In this document: positions 1-8,793 of the stretch, in pieces
How positions within the stretch are numbered: the first letter of the stretch is position 1
Layout: each line of letters opens with the position of its first letter
From: Chloroflexota bacterium
GTDB taxonomy: Bacteria; Chloroflexota; Limnocylindria; QHBO01
Length of the DNA stretch: 9,365 nt
Assembly (NCBI GenBank): GCA_024636135.1
Contig: JAGXHP010000103.1
Span: 1 to 9,365, forward strand
Direction of reading: 5' to 3'
Notes under the pieces: generated by a model
Seen by the model: only the letters and a program-made list of their open reading frames with translations
Database searches by the model: none
What the model was told of the DNA's origin: nothing
Translations under genes and position numbers: made by a program

Positions 1-4
1 CTCC

Positions 5-2296
5 CTAGTCGCCTCGTCGGACGAGCCGGCGCAGCGATCGCCGCACCGTCAGCCAGACCAGGGGCAGTCGCAGGCGTGCCCATGCCTCGTCGAGGCGGGA
101 GGTTGCCGCCGCAGTCATGCGCTTGCCGGAGTACGTCTGCCACACCTTCCCATCGGCCACGGTGCGAATCGGCTCCACCTGCGCCGGCAGCTGCTCCTCG
201 AGCCAACCGGAGTACTCGTAGATCGTCTCCGAGGGCCGTGGCCCGACGCCGGCCCGATCGGCGGCCAGCGTCAGCTGCTTCCAGGCGCGATCTCCGGCCG
301 GAAGGAAGCGCCAGCTGCGGCGCGCGCGCCGCATCCGGATCCAGACGAACGCGGCGGCGCCGACCAGCAGAGCGCCGACCAGCAGGGCGTTGCCGCCACG
401 CGCGGTATCGGCTGCTCCGGGGGCGTCGGGCCGGGCGGCATCCACGCCGCCATCGATGAAGTCGACCGACGGCAGCGCGTTGATCCCGCGGCGATCGGTC
501 GGATCGAACTCGAAGTCGAGCAGCGGATCGCGACCGTTGCCCGGCGGGGTGACCGTGGACGGGTCGCCCGTTGGCCGCACGAACCGCGGGTCGATCGACT
601 TGGTGGACTCGAAGATCTGCCACCCGTACCCCGGGAAGAAGACCTCGCCCCAGGCGTGGGCATTGGACTCGCGGACAAGGTACGTGTCGTTCTCCAGGAG
701 GTCGCCCGGGGCGAACCCGGCGGCGACACGCGCGGGCAACCCGAGCGACCGCGCCATCATCACGAACGAGCTGGCGTAGTACTGGCAATACCCGCTCCGA
801 TCGCTGTCGGGGTCGAACAGGAAGAAGTCCACGAGGTCCTCGTCCGGCCCGGGGACCGGCGCGATCGTGTCGTACGTGAAGCTGTCGTCCCGTTGCAGGT
901 AGGCGGCGAGCGCCTTGGCCTGCTCGTACGGACTGTCGAGCCCGGCGGTGATCTCCTGCGCCAGCTCGCGGACGCGATCGGTCACGCGCGCGTCGTCGAG
1001 ATAGAGCGCGCGAACGGCCGCGGGATAGTCCGTGCCGGCGGCGGTGAGCTGCGCCTCGTCGGCCGTCGAGATCGCCACCGACACCTGGTAGCCCTCTCCG
1101 GTGCCGATCGGGTTTGCCGCGTCGATACCGCCGAGCACGGGCTGACCGCCGGACTCGTGGATCACGACCGGCGCGAAGACCTGGAGCGGCGAGCCGGCGG
1201 TGAACAGGTTGCGGCCGAACGTCTGGTGCATGCTCAGGGTGATGGTGGCGATGTCGTAGGCGTCACCCGGGCGCTCCGACGTGCGACCGGAGAACAGGCG
1301 TTCTCCCGGTGCCACCTGCCGGCGCGGGCCGTCGGAACGATCCCACCCGCGCCCGGTATAGATGTCGTAGGTCGTGGTTCGCAGGTAAAGCGCCCGCGGC
1401 GCCGCGACCGTCAGGACCGGATCGTCCTTGCTGACCCACTCGCCCTGGACCGTGAAGCTGCCACCGAACGTGCTGCCGGTGAGGCGTGACTGCGCGTTCG
1501 TCAGGTTGCCGAAGACGCCCTCGAACTGGTCCTGGACGCCCGTCCAGACCCCGTCGAGCCCACGCCAGGCGCCGGTGAGCGGGGCGGCGATGGCGACGCT
1601 GGTGAGGACCCATGCCAGGGCGATGCTCGCTCCGGCGAATACGATCCCGGAGCGCATGATGGCCGCCGGGACCTCGAGATTCTCGTTGACTCGTCGGCGC
1701 TGCCAGCCGTCCTGGCGATCGACGAGCGCAGCACGCAGCCAGAGCAGGAGGCTGGCCGCAACGAACAGCAACAGGTGCGGAAAGAGGTTCGTGAGGGTTG
1801 CCGACAGGTTGATCACCATGGCGGTGCCAAGCAGCAGGATCGCGTCGATCACGCGGTGGTAGCGATAGACCGCGTACGCGGCCATGAAGGCGGTCGACCA
1901 CATGAGGACGCCAAGGCCCACGGCATACGGCGACATCTCCGCCGGGAACCCGGTGCGGAACACCGTGATCGTCCAGCCGATGAGGTCGGTACGCAGCGCG
2001 TCGAGCCGCGCGGCCTGGCCCAGCTCGGGGTGATACTCGCCGCCGATCGCCCACAGGACGACCCCGACGCCGATCATCGCGCTGAGCGGCAGGGTGAAGA
2101 CGATGCTGATCCGCAGGACGCCGAGCAGCGCTCCGATCACCATCGCCCAGAACGCGACCGGCGGCAGGAACTCGAGCTCCTCGAGCCACGCGGCGCCCTG
2201 CACCGCCCAGGACAGAGCCAGCCCCATCACGATCAGCAGCCCCAGGCTGAGCCAGCCCGCCCGCGGATACAGAACGCGCTCCCGGAGGTCAGCCAC
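5..2296 (-). CDS. Membrane transglutaminase-like protein (TgpA/DUF3488 type)
   Basis: Predicted 763-residue integral membrane protein with an extracytoplasmic transglutaminase-like cysteine-protease fold. A hydrophobic N-terminal half (about residues 15-235, several membrane segments; DUF3488-like) is followed by a large soluble region, a transglutaminase core, a lone membrane segment (about 637-653) and a C-terminal cytoplasmic tail resembling DUF4129. Core motifs visible: C504 in SGYCQYYASS, H547 in NAHAWGEVFFPGYGW, and an acidic residue E563 (IFEST) where the classical triad has Asp; Glu is common at this place in bacterial TgpA-like proteins. The GTG start at 2296 lies within the last codons of the DUF58 gene (8-nt overlap) and has GGAAGG about 10 nt upstream. 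A further 41 codons are open upstream but only as a shadow of the DUF58 gene. Last gene of the MoxR-DUF58-transglutaminase trio. The substrate is unknown; a role in envelope maturation is inferred from the family and neighbours. Confidence 0.9.
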   Translation of the reverse strand: MADLRERVLYPRAGWLSLGLLIVMGLALSWAVQGAAWLEELEFLPPVAFWAMVIGALLGVLRISIVFTLPLSAMIGVGVVLWAIGGEYHPELGQAARLDALRTDLIGWTITVFRTGFPAEMSPYAVGLGVLMWSTAFMAAYAVYRYHRVIDAILLLGTAMVINLSATLTNLFPHLLLFVAASLLLWLRAALVDRQDGWQRRRVNENLEVPAAIMRSGIVFAGASIALAWVLTSVAIAAPLTGAWRGLDGVWTGVQDQFEGVFGNLTNAQSRLTGSTFGGSFTVQGEWVSKDDPVLTVAAPRALYLRTTTYDIYTGRGWDRSDGPRRQVAPGERLFSGRTSERPGDAYDIATITLSMHQTFGRNLFTAGSPLQVFAPVVIHESGGQPVLGGIDAANPIGTGEGYQVSVAISTADEAQLTAAGTDYPAAVRALYLDDARVTDRVRELAQEITAGLDSPYEQAKALAAYLQRDDSFTYDTIAPVPGPDEDLVDFFLFDPDSDRSGYCQYYASSFVMMARSLGLPARVAAGFAPGDLLENDTYLVRESNAHAWGEVFFPGYGWQIFESTKSIDPRFVRPTGDPSTVTPPGNGRDPLLDFEFDPTDRRGINALPSVDFIDGGVDAARPDAPGAADTARGGNALLVGALLVGAAAFVWIRMRRARRSWRFLPAGDRAWKQLTLAADRAGVGPRPSETIYEYSGWLEEQLPAQVEPIRTVADGKVWQTYSGKRMTAAATSRLDEAWARLRLPLVWLTVRRSLRRLVRRGD

Positions 2297-3521
2297 GAGT
2301 GCGCACCCTTCCGCCGATCGCCTCGGCGATGTCGTCTCCGCGTCGCACGAGTCGATGCTCGATGTCGTACTCGGCCAGCGCGTGCCGCACGGCCGCCAGC
2401 TCGGCACGCGCGTGGTCATCGGCCTCGGAGCTGATGAACGAAGAGCGATCGAGAAGGATCACGAGCGCGGCGACGCCACGGCGGCGCAGCGCCGACAACC
2501 CGCGCACCCAGGCACGATCGGTCGAACCGGTGATGAGGCACAGCGTCATGCCACGGCGCAGCTGGGGCAACGTCGCCGTGATCACCTCGGCCAGGGATTC
2601 ATGGCCGTCGGCCTGGACGTTGGCCAACAGGTGGAGCAGCTTCTGCTCCACGCGCGGGCCGCGATCCGGCTGGTGGACGACAATGCGCCGCGCCGATGCC
2701 GTCATGGCCACCGCTCGGTTGTCCGACAGCGTGCGCATCGCCACCGATGCCGCGATGGTGACGGCGGTCTCGACCGAGGCTTCGTTGCCGATGCCGGCGT
2801 GCACACCGCGGTCGAGGTCGAGGGCGATCCACAGGTCCGCGGCCTGCTCGAGGTCGAACTCCTTGACGTGCAGCTCGCCGTGTCGGGCGCTCGAGAGCCA
2901 ATGGATGCGGTTGATCGAGTCGCCGTGAACGTAGGGACGCACGCCACCGACCAGGGGAGTTGCCGCCTCGTACCGCCGATTGGCTCGCGCCGTCCCGTCG
3001 ATCGGCGAGGGTGGCAGGCGCCAGTGCGGGAGCGCGACCACCTCCGGGAAGACGACGACGTTCGTGGCCGTGCCGACGGTCATCTCGCTCTGGAACAGCC
3101 CGAACGGGTCACCGGTCCGCACGCGCAGCGCGCCGAGACGGTAGCTCCCGCGGCGCGTGAGGGTGACCTTGGCCAGCCATTGGCGCGTGCTGCGCGCCGG
3201 GACGCCGATGACCCGGCCCGGCAGGCTGGCGGGGAGCGTCGACTCGTTCCAGCACTCGATCCAGGGCTTGCCCCAGCGATCCCCGTTCTCGATGCGGTAG
3301 ATGGCCTGGAGCACCTCGCCGACGTGCGTGCGCGGGTTGAGGACGCGGTAGTCGGCCCGGACGTCGCGCAGCCCGCGCCGCGCGTAGAGCCAGGAACCGA
3401 GACCGATGGCCACCATGAGATAGGCGAGGAAGAAGAGGAACTCGATGCCGGTGCTGAAGGCGGCGACGACCAGCGCGGTGCCGAGGAACAGCAGGCGCAG
3501 GTGGCGGCTGACCAGCCCCAT
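2289..3521 (-). CDS. DUF58 domain-containing membrane protein
   Basis: A 410-residue protein with two N-terminal hydrophobic segments (about 8-25 and 27-46, forming a hairpin anchor) and then a soluble part carrying the DUF58 signature at 195-213 (RPYVHGDSINRIHWLSSAR, matching the family's R-Y-GD-RIDW-SAR pattern). Beyond it is a vWA-like fold: the stretch after LWIALDLDRG (230-239) looks like the first strand of a von Willebrand A domain, although the DxSxS metal site is not conserved (DLDRG). DUF58 proteins are almost always encoded next to a MoxR ATPase, as here. The ATG at 3521 lies 7 nt after the MoxR stop codon with no clear Shine-Dalgarno sequence, so translational coupling is likely. 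The stop codon overlaps the next gene's GTG. Biochemical function is unknown in the family; a partner or substrate of MoxR at the membrane is the usual inference. Confidence 0.92.
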   Translation of the reverse strand: MGLVSRHLRLLFLGTALVVAAFSTGIEFLFFLAYLMVAIGLGSWLYARRGLRDVRADYRVLNPRTHVGEVLQAIYRIENGDRWGKPWIECWNESTLPASLPGRVIGVPARSTRQWLAKVTLTRRGSYRLGALRVRTGDPFGLFQSEMTVGTATNVVVFPEVVALPHWRLPPSPIDGTARANRRYEAATPLVGGVRPYVHGDSINRIHWLSSARHGELHVKEFDLEQAADLWIALDLDRGVHAGIGNEASVETAVTIAASVAMRTLSDNRAVAMTASARRIVVHQPDRGPRVEQKLLHLLANVQADGHESLAEVITATLPQLRRGMTLCLITGSTDRAWVRGLSALRRRGVAALVILLDRSSFISSEADDHARAELAAVRHALAEYDIEHRLVRRGDDIAEAIGGRVRTRG

Positions 3522-3528
3522 GACGAGA

Positions 3529-4503
<975 letters not shown>

Positions 4504-4629
4504 GATGTGGTGATCTCCCCGTTCCGGTGCTGAGGCCGCCGATTCCGGGGCGCGGTCCTCGTGCAGACAATACCCCACGACGTTACGGATCGGTTCAGCC
4601 GCCCTCGTGAGGACCGACCCGCAGCCGGC
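4504..4629 (-). promoter_or_regulatory. pbpA-MoxR gap with a weak promoter candidate
   Basis: This is the only gap of note inside the minus-strand block (126 nt). It holds TATTGT (4572 to 4567), a four-of-six match to a -10 box with no good -35. It also holds an 8-bp inverted repeat, CGGTCCTC (4553-4560) and GAGGACCG (4609-4616), which brackets that box. No convincing intrinsic terminator (GC stem followed by T-run) is seen after the pbpA stop. The MoxR cassette could therefore be read through from upstream, from its own promoter, or both. Confidence 0.3.
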
Positions 4630-6168
4630 CTAGGATCCCGCCGTCAGGCGCAGCCACTCCGCCATCACGCGACCAGCGATCGGAGCCGCGCCGGCGGATC
4701 CGGAACCCCCTCGCTCCACCAGCACGGCGATCGCAATTCGGGGCGTTGCATCATCCTCGGCCGGAGCGAAGCCGATGAACCACGAGTGCGGCGCCTGCTC
4801 GCCCCCGAGTTCGGCGGTGCCAGTCTTGCCGGCGGACCGCGCATCGCCGATGCCGTACAGCGTGACGTCCGCCTGGCCGGCGTAGAGGCGGCCGAGCTCG
4901 CCGTTCACGGCATCGACCATCGCCTGGCGCGTGGCGGCCGCCGCGGCGCTCCCCACCACGCGCGTTCCGCCGCCGGAGCCGAGGGTCTCGAGCACCTGGT
5001 CGCTGAGCGAGCCGTCATCGGAGTGGGCGCGGACGTCCTTCACCACGTAGGGATTGGGCGCCACCCCATCACCGGCGATCGCGGCGGCCAGCATCGCCAT
5101 CTGCACCGGCGTCACCGCGGTGCGGCCCTGGCCGAATGCCGCGCTCGCCAGCTCGACGTTGTCCCGGAAGGGACCGCAATCGCCGTCGACGGCCTCGGTC
5201 ACGAAGCTCGTGCCCACCGACAACCCGCGGTCGGGAGGTCCGATCCGCATCGGCGCGCAGAAGCCGAAGCGACGCGCGTACTCGAGGAAGTTCTCCTGCC
5301 CGAGCTCGAGCCCCACGTGGGCGAAGTAGATGTTGCTCGACACCTGGAGGGCCGGTGACAGTGCCCACAGCGCCGGCTCGATGCCCCCGAGATCGTGCTC
5401 GCGGATCGCGAAGCCGTCGACGACGAAGCCCTCCCGCTCCTCGCGCGGCTGGTTGTCGAACGTCGTGTCCGGCGTCGTGACCCCCGCATCGAGCGCCGCG
5501 GCGGCCGTGAAGACCTTCATGATCGAGCCGGGGACGTACAGGCCCTGGCGCGCGCGGCTCAGCAGCGGTTCGGCGGGATCGTTGCGCAGCGCATCCATCG
5601 CACCCTGCGCGCCATCGGGATCTCCCGAGATCGGGGTCGCGTCAAACGTCGGCGTGGAGACCAGGGCCAGCACCGCGCCGGTGCGTGGGTCGATCGCCAC
5701 CACCGCCCCGGGATCGCCGCCCAGCTGCGCCGCGGCGAAGTCCTGGAGGCGCTGATCGATGGTCAGCGTCAGGTCCCGCGGTTGGGGCTGGCGGTCCAGA
5801 ACGTCGCTGATCAGATCCCGAATCGGGTTCGGATCGGTCTGTCCGACCAGGATGTCCTCGAAGGCACGCTCGATCCCGGTTGTGCCAAAGCGCAGGCTCG
5901 AATACCCCAGCACGTGGGTGAAGGCCGGGTCGAAGTACGTGCGGCGGCTGAGTCCGTCGATGACCTCCGAGGAGGCCAGGACCTGGCCTGAGGCATCGAA
6001 GATCGTGCCCCGCGGAAGGCTCCGACGCGCGGCGATCACCTCGGGGTTGTCGGTCCGCGTGGCGAGGCTGTCCGCCTCGATCACCTGCCACCACACGGCA
6101 CTGGCCGACACGACCGCGAACGCCAGCATGAGGTACAGGCCAAGCCGGCGGATGTTGGTGGCGATCAT
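4630..6168 (-). CDS. pbpA: Class B penicillin-binding protein, PbpA-type transpeptidase
   Basis: A 512-residue peptidoglycan DD-transpeptidase that cross-links stem peptides outside the membrane. One N-terminal membrane anchor (about 10-28) is followed by a short class B dimerisation region containing RRSLPRGTIFDASGQVLA (48-65) and then the transpeptidase domain. All three active-site motifs are present: SIMK with S215 nucleophile and K218, SSN (277-279), and KTG (448-450, in AGKTGTAE). No PASTA domain follows; the protein ends shortly after the catalytic fold, as in actinobacterial PbpA. The ATG overlaps the TGA of the SEDS gene (ATGA), with AGAGG about 10 nt upstream, so the pair is translationally coupled. 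This matches the known functional pairing of a SEDS glycosyltransferase with a class B PBP. FtsI is an alternative name; the neighbours (FHA genes and rodA, not mur genes) favour PbpA. Confidence 0.95.
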   Translation of the reverse strand: MIATNIRRLGLYLMLAFAVVSASAVWWQVIEADSLATRTDNPEVIAARRSLPRGTIFDASGQVLASSEVIDGLSRRTYFDPAFTHVLGYSSLRFGTTGIERAFEDILVGQTDPNPIRDLISDVLDRQPQPRDLTLTIDQRLQDFAAAQLGGDPGAVVAIDPRTGAVLALVSTPTFDATPISGDPDGAQGAMDALRNDPAEPLLSRARQGLYVPGSIMKVFTAAAALDAGVTTPDTTFDNQPREEREGFVVDGFAIREHDLGGIEPALWALSPALQVSSNIYFAHVGLELGQENFLEYARRFGFCAPMRIGPPDRGLSVGTSFVTEAVDGDCGPFRDNVELASAAFGQGRTAVTPVQMAMLAAAIAGDGVAPNPYVVKDVRAHSDDGSLSDQVLETLGSGGGTRVVGSAAAAATRQAMVDAVNGELGRLYAGQADVTLYGIGDARSAGKTGTAELGGEQAPHSWFIGFAPAEDDATPRIAIAVLVERGGSGSAGAAPIAGRVMAEWLRLTAGS

Positions 6169-7499
6169 GACTCGGACGCCTCTTCCGCCGTACGGCTGCG
6201 GTGGCTGATGGCGAGGAGCAGGCCGATCATGATGAAGCTCGCCACCACGCTCGACCCGCCGTAGCTGACGAACGGCAAGGTGATGCCGGTCAGCGGGATG
6301 AGCTTCGTGTTGCCGCCGATGATGATCAGGGTCTGCAGCCCAAGGCTCGCGGTGAGCCCCACGGCCAGCAGCGCCCCGAAGTCGTCACGTGCCAGCGCGG
6401 CGATGCGCAGCCCACGGAACACCAGGACGGCCGCGAAGCCGAGCAGCGCAAACGCTCCGAGCAGCCCGAGCTCCTCGGCGATCGCGGTGAAGATGAAGTC
6501 GGTGTGGACGAAGGGAATGGTGAGCGAGCCACCCAGGGTGACGAGTCCCTGGCCCAGCCCCTCGCCGAACAGCCCGCCGCGGCCGAGGGCGTAGATGGCG
6601 CGCACCGGCTGGAAGCCCGCGCCGAGCGGATCGGCGAACGGGTCGAGCCACACGTCCACGCGGGCATGCACATGCCCGAACATCTGGTACGCAACGTAGA
6701 ACCCCGCCACGAACAGGATCAGGCCGATGAGGACGTAGCTGCGCCTCCCCGTGGCGACGAACAGCATGGTCAGGAAGATCCCGAAGAACAGCAGCGCCGT
6801 CCCGAGGTCGTTGAGCCGCACGACGATCAGCATCACCGCGGCGAACAGGACGAGCATCGGCAGGAAGTACGGCAGCGGAGGGACGCTCAGGAAGCCGATG
6901 CGCATGCTCGCACTGGTCAGCAGGGTCCGCGTCTCGGCCAGGTAGCCCGCGATGAAGATCACGAGCACGATCTTGAGCAGCTCGCCGGGCTGGATGCTGA
7001 CCGGGCCGAGGTCGATCCACAGCCGGGCGCCGTTGACCTCGTAGCCGAACAGCATCGTGGCGGCCAGCAGGGCGATCCCGACCGCCGCCCACGAGTACTT
7101 GTAGTGGCGCAGGATGCCGTCGTCGCGCAATCCGACGGCAATGGCCAGCATGGCGACGATCCCCACCGCGAACCACAGCAGCTGCGTGGACGCCATCCCG
7201 AGCTCGAGGCCGAATGCCCGGGTGCCGGCGAGATCCTGCGGCAGCCGATTGAGCATGATCATGCCGATCCCGCCCATCACCCCAACGGCCGGCAGGACCA
7301 GCTGGTCTCCGCGATGACCGGACGCCACGAGGACGACATGCGCCACGGCGATCAGCGCGACGTATCCGACCGCCATCGTCAGGTCGCCGGTCTCCAGCGC
7401 GCCGCTCAGCGCGACGTTCGTGACAGCGAAGCCGAACGGAACCAGGAGCAGGATCGGCAGGAGAAGCTTCAGCTCCGCGCCGCGCCAGGCAATCCTCAT
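6165..7499 (-). CDS. rodA: SEDS peptidoglycan glycosyltransferase (RodA/FtsW family)
   Basis: A 444-residue polytopic membrane protein that polymerises lipid II into glycan strands. Hydrophobic segments run throughout, about ten or more helices. Family motifs seen: GARLWIDLGPVSIQPGE (157-173), DLGTALLFF (231-239), the large extracytoplasmic loop PFADPLGAGFQ (287-297), in which D290 aligns with the catalytic Asp of E. coli FtsW (D297), GRGGLFGEGLGQG (306-318), HTDFIFTAIAEELG (332-345) and TGITLPFVSYGGSS (404-417). The QPSE motif reads QPGE here. The ATG at 7499 is 10 nt after the fhaB stop; the end overlaps the pbpA start by 4 nt. Placement between an FHA gene and a class B PBP gene mirrors mycobacterial rodA (Rv0017c). 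Whether it works in elongation or division cannot be told from sequence; rodA is chosen from gene order. Confidence 0.94.
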   Translation of the reverse strand: MRIAWRGAELKLLLPILLLVPFGFAVTNVALSGALETGDLTMAVGYVALIAVAHVVLVASGHRGDQLVLPAVGVMGGIGMIMLNRLPQDLAGTRAFGLELGMASTQLLWFAVGIVAMLAIAVGLRDDGILRHYKYSWAAVGIALLAATMLFGYEVNGARLWIDLGPVSIQPGELLKIVLVIFIAGYLAETRTLLTSASMRIGFLSVPPLPYFLPMLVLFAAVMLIVVRLNDLGTALLFFGIFLTMLFVATGRRSYVLIGLILFVAGFYVAYQMFGHVHARVDVWLDPFADPLGAGFQPVRAIYALGRGGLFGEGLGQGLVTLGGSLTIPFVHTDFIFTAIAEELGLLGAFALLGFAAVLVFRGLRIAALARDDFGALLAVGLTASLGLQTLIIIGGNTKLIPLTGITLPFVSYGGSSVVASFIMIGLLLAISHRSRTAEEASES

Positions 7500-7509
7500 G
7501 CGCCGGCGA

Positions 7510-7953
7510 TCACCGGTCGAGCCGCATCCGCACGCGTCCGACGGTCAGCTCGTCGCCGAAGCTGAGCGCGACGGCGCGCTCGATGCGATGGCCGTTCACG
7601 TACGTCCCGTTCGTGCTCCCCTGGTCCTCCACGAACCAGCTCCGCCCGCGGAAGGTGAGCATTGCGTGGTTGGCGCTCACGAAGTCGTCCTCCACGAAGA
7701 TCGTGTTGTTGACGTTGCGTCCGATCGAGTTGATCGGCCCCAGGGCGATCGTGCTGCCGTCGGGTGGCTCATCGGCGGGCGACTCGAGCACCGAAAGACG
7801 CCCGATGCCCGAGCGCGACGTGATCTGCGCCTCCTCCGCGCTTCTGAGGTCGCGCAGGAGCGAGCCCGCGAAGCGCATGAGCACGATGTACAGCAGGGCC
7901 ACGAACCCGAGCTGAGCCAGCAGCAGGAGCACGCGCACGATGTCCGACGTCAT
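7510..7953 (-). CDS. fhaB: Membrane-anchored FHA protein, FhaB type
   Basis: A 147-residue protein with an N-terminal membrane helix (about 5-27, MTSDIVRVLLLLAQLGFVAL), a short charged linker and one forkhead-associated domain at about 65-145. FHA domains bind phosphothreonine peptides; the key positions are present: GR (78-79), S93 and H96 in SANH, and STNGTYVNG (113-121) with N115. The usual SRxH reads SANH, so the second basic residue is missing, but the phosphate-contacting Arg79, Ser93 and Asn115 remain. Size and layout match mycobacterial FhaB/FipA. The ATG at 7953 overlaps the fhaA stop as ATGA, with AGGT about 8 nt upstream; the frame is open further upstream only as a shadow of fhaA. 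The role is inferred as a phospho-dependent adaptor at the membrane for the neighbouring SEDS-PBP synthase. Confidence 0.93.
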   Translation of the reverse strand: MTSDIVRVLLLLAQLGFVALLYIVLMRFAGSLLRDLRSAEEAQITSRSGIGRLSVLESPADEPPDGSTIALGPINSIGRNVNNTIFVEDDFVSANHAMLTFRGRSWFVEDQGSTNGTYVNGHRIERAVALSFGDELTVGRVRMRLDR

Positions 7954-8705
7954 GCGCGGACCTGGAACTCGATGCTGGTGTCGCCGATCTCGATCACGTC
8001 GCCCGGGCCGAGGGCGATCTGGCTGACCTGCTGACCGTTCACCGACGAGCCATTGCGACTGCCGAGGTCGGTGAAGCTGTACGCCCCATGCTGCAGCTTG
8101 AGCTGGCAATGGTGGCGGCTGACCATCGGGTCGTCGACAATGACGTCGTTGTCGCTGGCCCGCCCGACCCCGATGAGAGCCCCTCCGAGGTCGAACTGGA
8201 CCGCCCGGCTGCCGCGCGTGCTCACGAGCAGGTAGGCGCGTCGGGCCGAGTCGGGCGCGTCGCGTCCCTCGGGTCGGTTGTAGACCATGGTGTCGGAGTT
8301 CGCCGGCATCGGCATCGCATCGGGCAGGCGCTCGCCGCGCTCGTCGATCACGTTCGCCGCCACCCGGATCTCGCCGCGACGCGTGTCGTCGTCGGCCAGG
8401 ATCTGGACCTTCGGCCTCGCGACCAGGCTGTAGCGTTCATGCCGGGCCCGAGCAAGCACCCCGTGCGCCAGGTCGTCCTCGAGCGAGGAACGGTAGGAGG
8501 CGAAGGCCGCGAAATCGCCCGGGTGGAGGTGGAGGTCATAGTGATTCGGCACGATCACCCCGGTGTCCCGGTAGATCTTGTTCGTGTCCATCGCTCGCTC
8601 GATGCGCTTCGCCAGGCTGACCGGCTGGATCGAGGCACCGAGTCGCCCGGCCGGGGCTTCGAGGAAGCGCTCAAGAAACGACTCGACGCGCGAGAGGATG
8701 CCCAT
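7950..8705 (-). CDS. fhaA: FhaA-type protein: DUF3662 plus C-terminal FHA domain
   Basis: A 251-residue soluble protein. The N-terminal domain (about 1-120, MGILSRVESFLERFLE through SIQPVSLAKRIERAM and VIVPNHYDLHLHPGDF) matches the DUF3662/FhaA N-terminal family. A linker of about 35-40 residues leads to an FHA domain (about 160-250) with canonical GR (181-182), SRHH (196-199) and SRNGSSVNG (216-224) phosphothreonine-binding motifs. In mycobacteria FhaA is much longer (527 residues) because of an extended low-complexity linker, and it binds the phosphorylated pseudokinase domain of MviN/MurJ. The short linker here is a clear difference. ATG at 8705 is preceded by AGGA with a 9-nt spacing; a GTG at 8723 would add six residues (MLGSAA) and is less likely. 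First gene of the minus-strand block. Its target here cannot be identified from the window. Confidence 0.93.
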   Translation of the reverse strand: MGILSRVESFLERFLEAPAGRLGASIQPVSLAKRIERAMDTNKIYRDTGVIVPNHYDLHLHPGDFAAFASYRSSLEDDLAHGVLARARHERYSLVARPKVQILADDDTRRGEIRVAANVIDERGERLPDAMPMPANSDTMVYNRPEGRDAPDSARRAYLLVSTRGSRAVQFDLGGALIGVGRASDNDVIVDDPMVSRHHCQLKLQHGAYSFTDLGSRNGSSVNGQQVSQIALGPGDVIEIGDTSIEFQVRA

Positions 8706-8724
8706 CGCGGCCGATCCTAGCACG

Positions 8725-8783
8725 CGGGGTACGAACGGCCGCCTCGGCGGTACGAATGCGTTCTAGGGTCCGGCCGTACCCCG
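8725..8783. repeat. 9-bp inverted repeat CGGGGTACG / CGTACCCCG plus internal direct repeat
   Basis: CGGGGTACG (8725-8733) is perfectly complementary to CGTACCCCG (8775-8783), 50 bp apart. In addition GGTACGAA occurs twice in direct orientation, at 8728-8735 and 8749-8756, exactly 21 bp (two helical turns) apart. The right arm ends 4 bp before the TATACT box. These features suggest operator half-sites for a DNA-binding regulator; no protein can be assigned. Confidence 0.45.
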
Positions 8784-8787
8784 TGGC

Positions 8788-8793
8788 TATACT
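8788..8793 (+). promoter_or_regulatory. Candidate -10 box (TATACT) of the Cys-rich gene
   Basis: TATACT matches the TATAAT consensus at five of six positions and stands out in this G+C-rich sequence. No good -35 hexamer is found 16-18 nt upstream (the place reads about AGGGTC), so activation by a bound protein or an alternative sigma factor is possible. It would start transcription near 8800. That gives a leader of about 39 nt to the TTG at 8839, or an almost leaderless message if translation begins at the ATG at 8809. Confidence 0.45.

Noticed and set aside
2297..2419. 41-codon N-terminal extension of the transglutaminase gene
   Set aside because: It overlaps the DUF58 coding end, translates to low-quality Arg/Thr/Ser-rich sequence, and a GTG with a ribosome site lies at 2296.
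4504..4578. 25-residue N-terminal extension of MoxR from GTG 4578
   Set aside because: It lacks similarity to MoxR N-termini and would cross the candidate transcription start; kept only as an alternative start.
4600..4629. Terminator hairpin after pbpA (CCTC-AC-GAGG)
   Set aside because: The stem is four pairs with a two-base loop and no following T-run, so it cannot act as an intrinsic terminator.
6201..7565. Long plus-strand open frame (454 codons) opposite rodA
   Set aside because: Composition is extreme (Gln, His, Asp, Arg, Glu) and complementary to membrane-helix codons of the SEDS gene; no ribosome site or domain.
7954..8109. 52-codon upstream extension of fhaB
   Set aside because: It lies within fhaA in another frame; the ATGA overlap at 7950-7953 with a ribosome site gives a natural start and leaves the membrane helix at the N-terminus.
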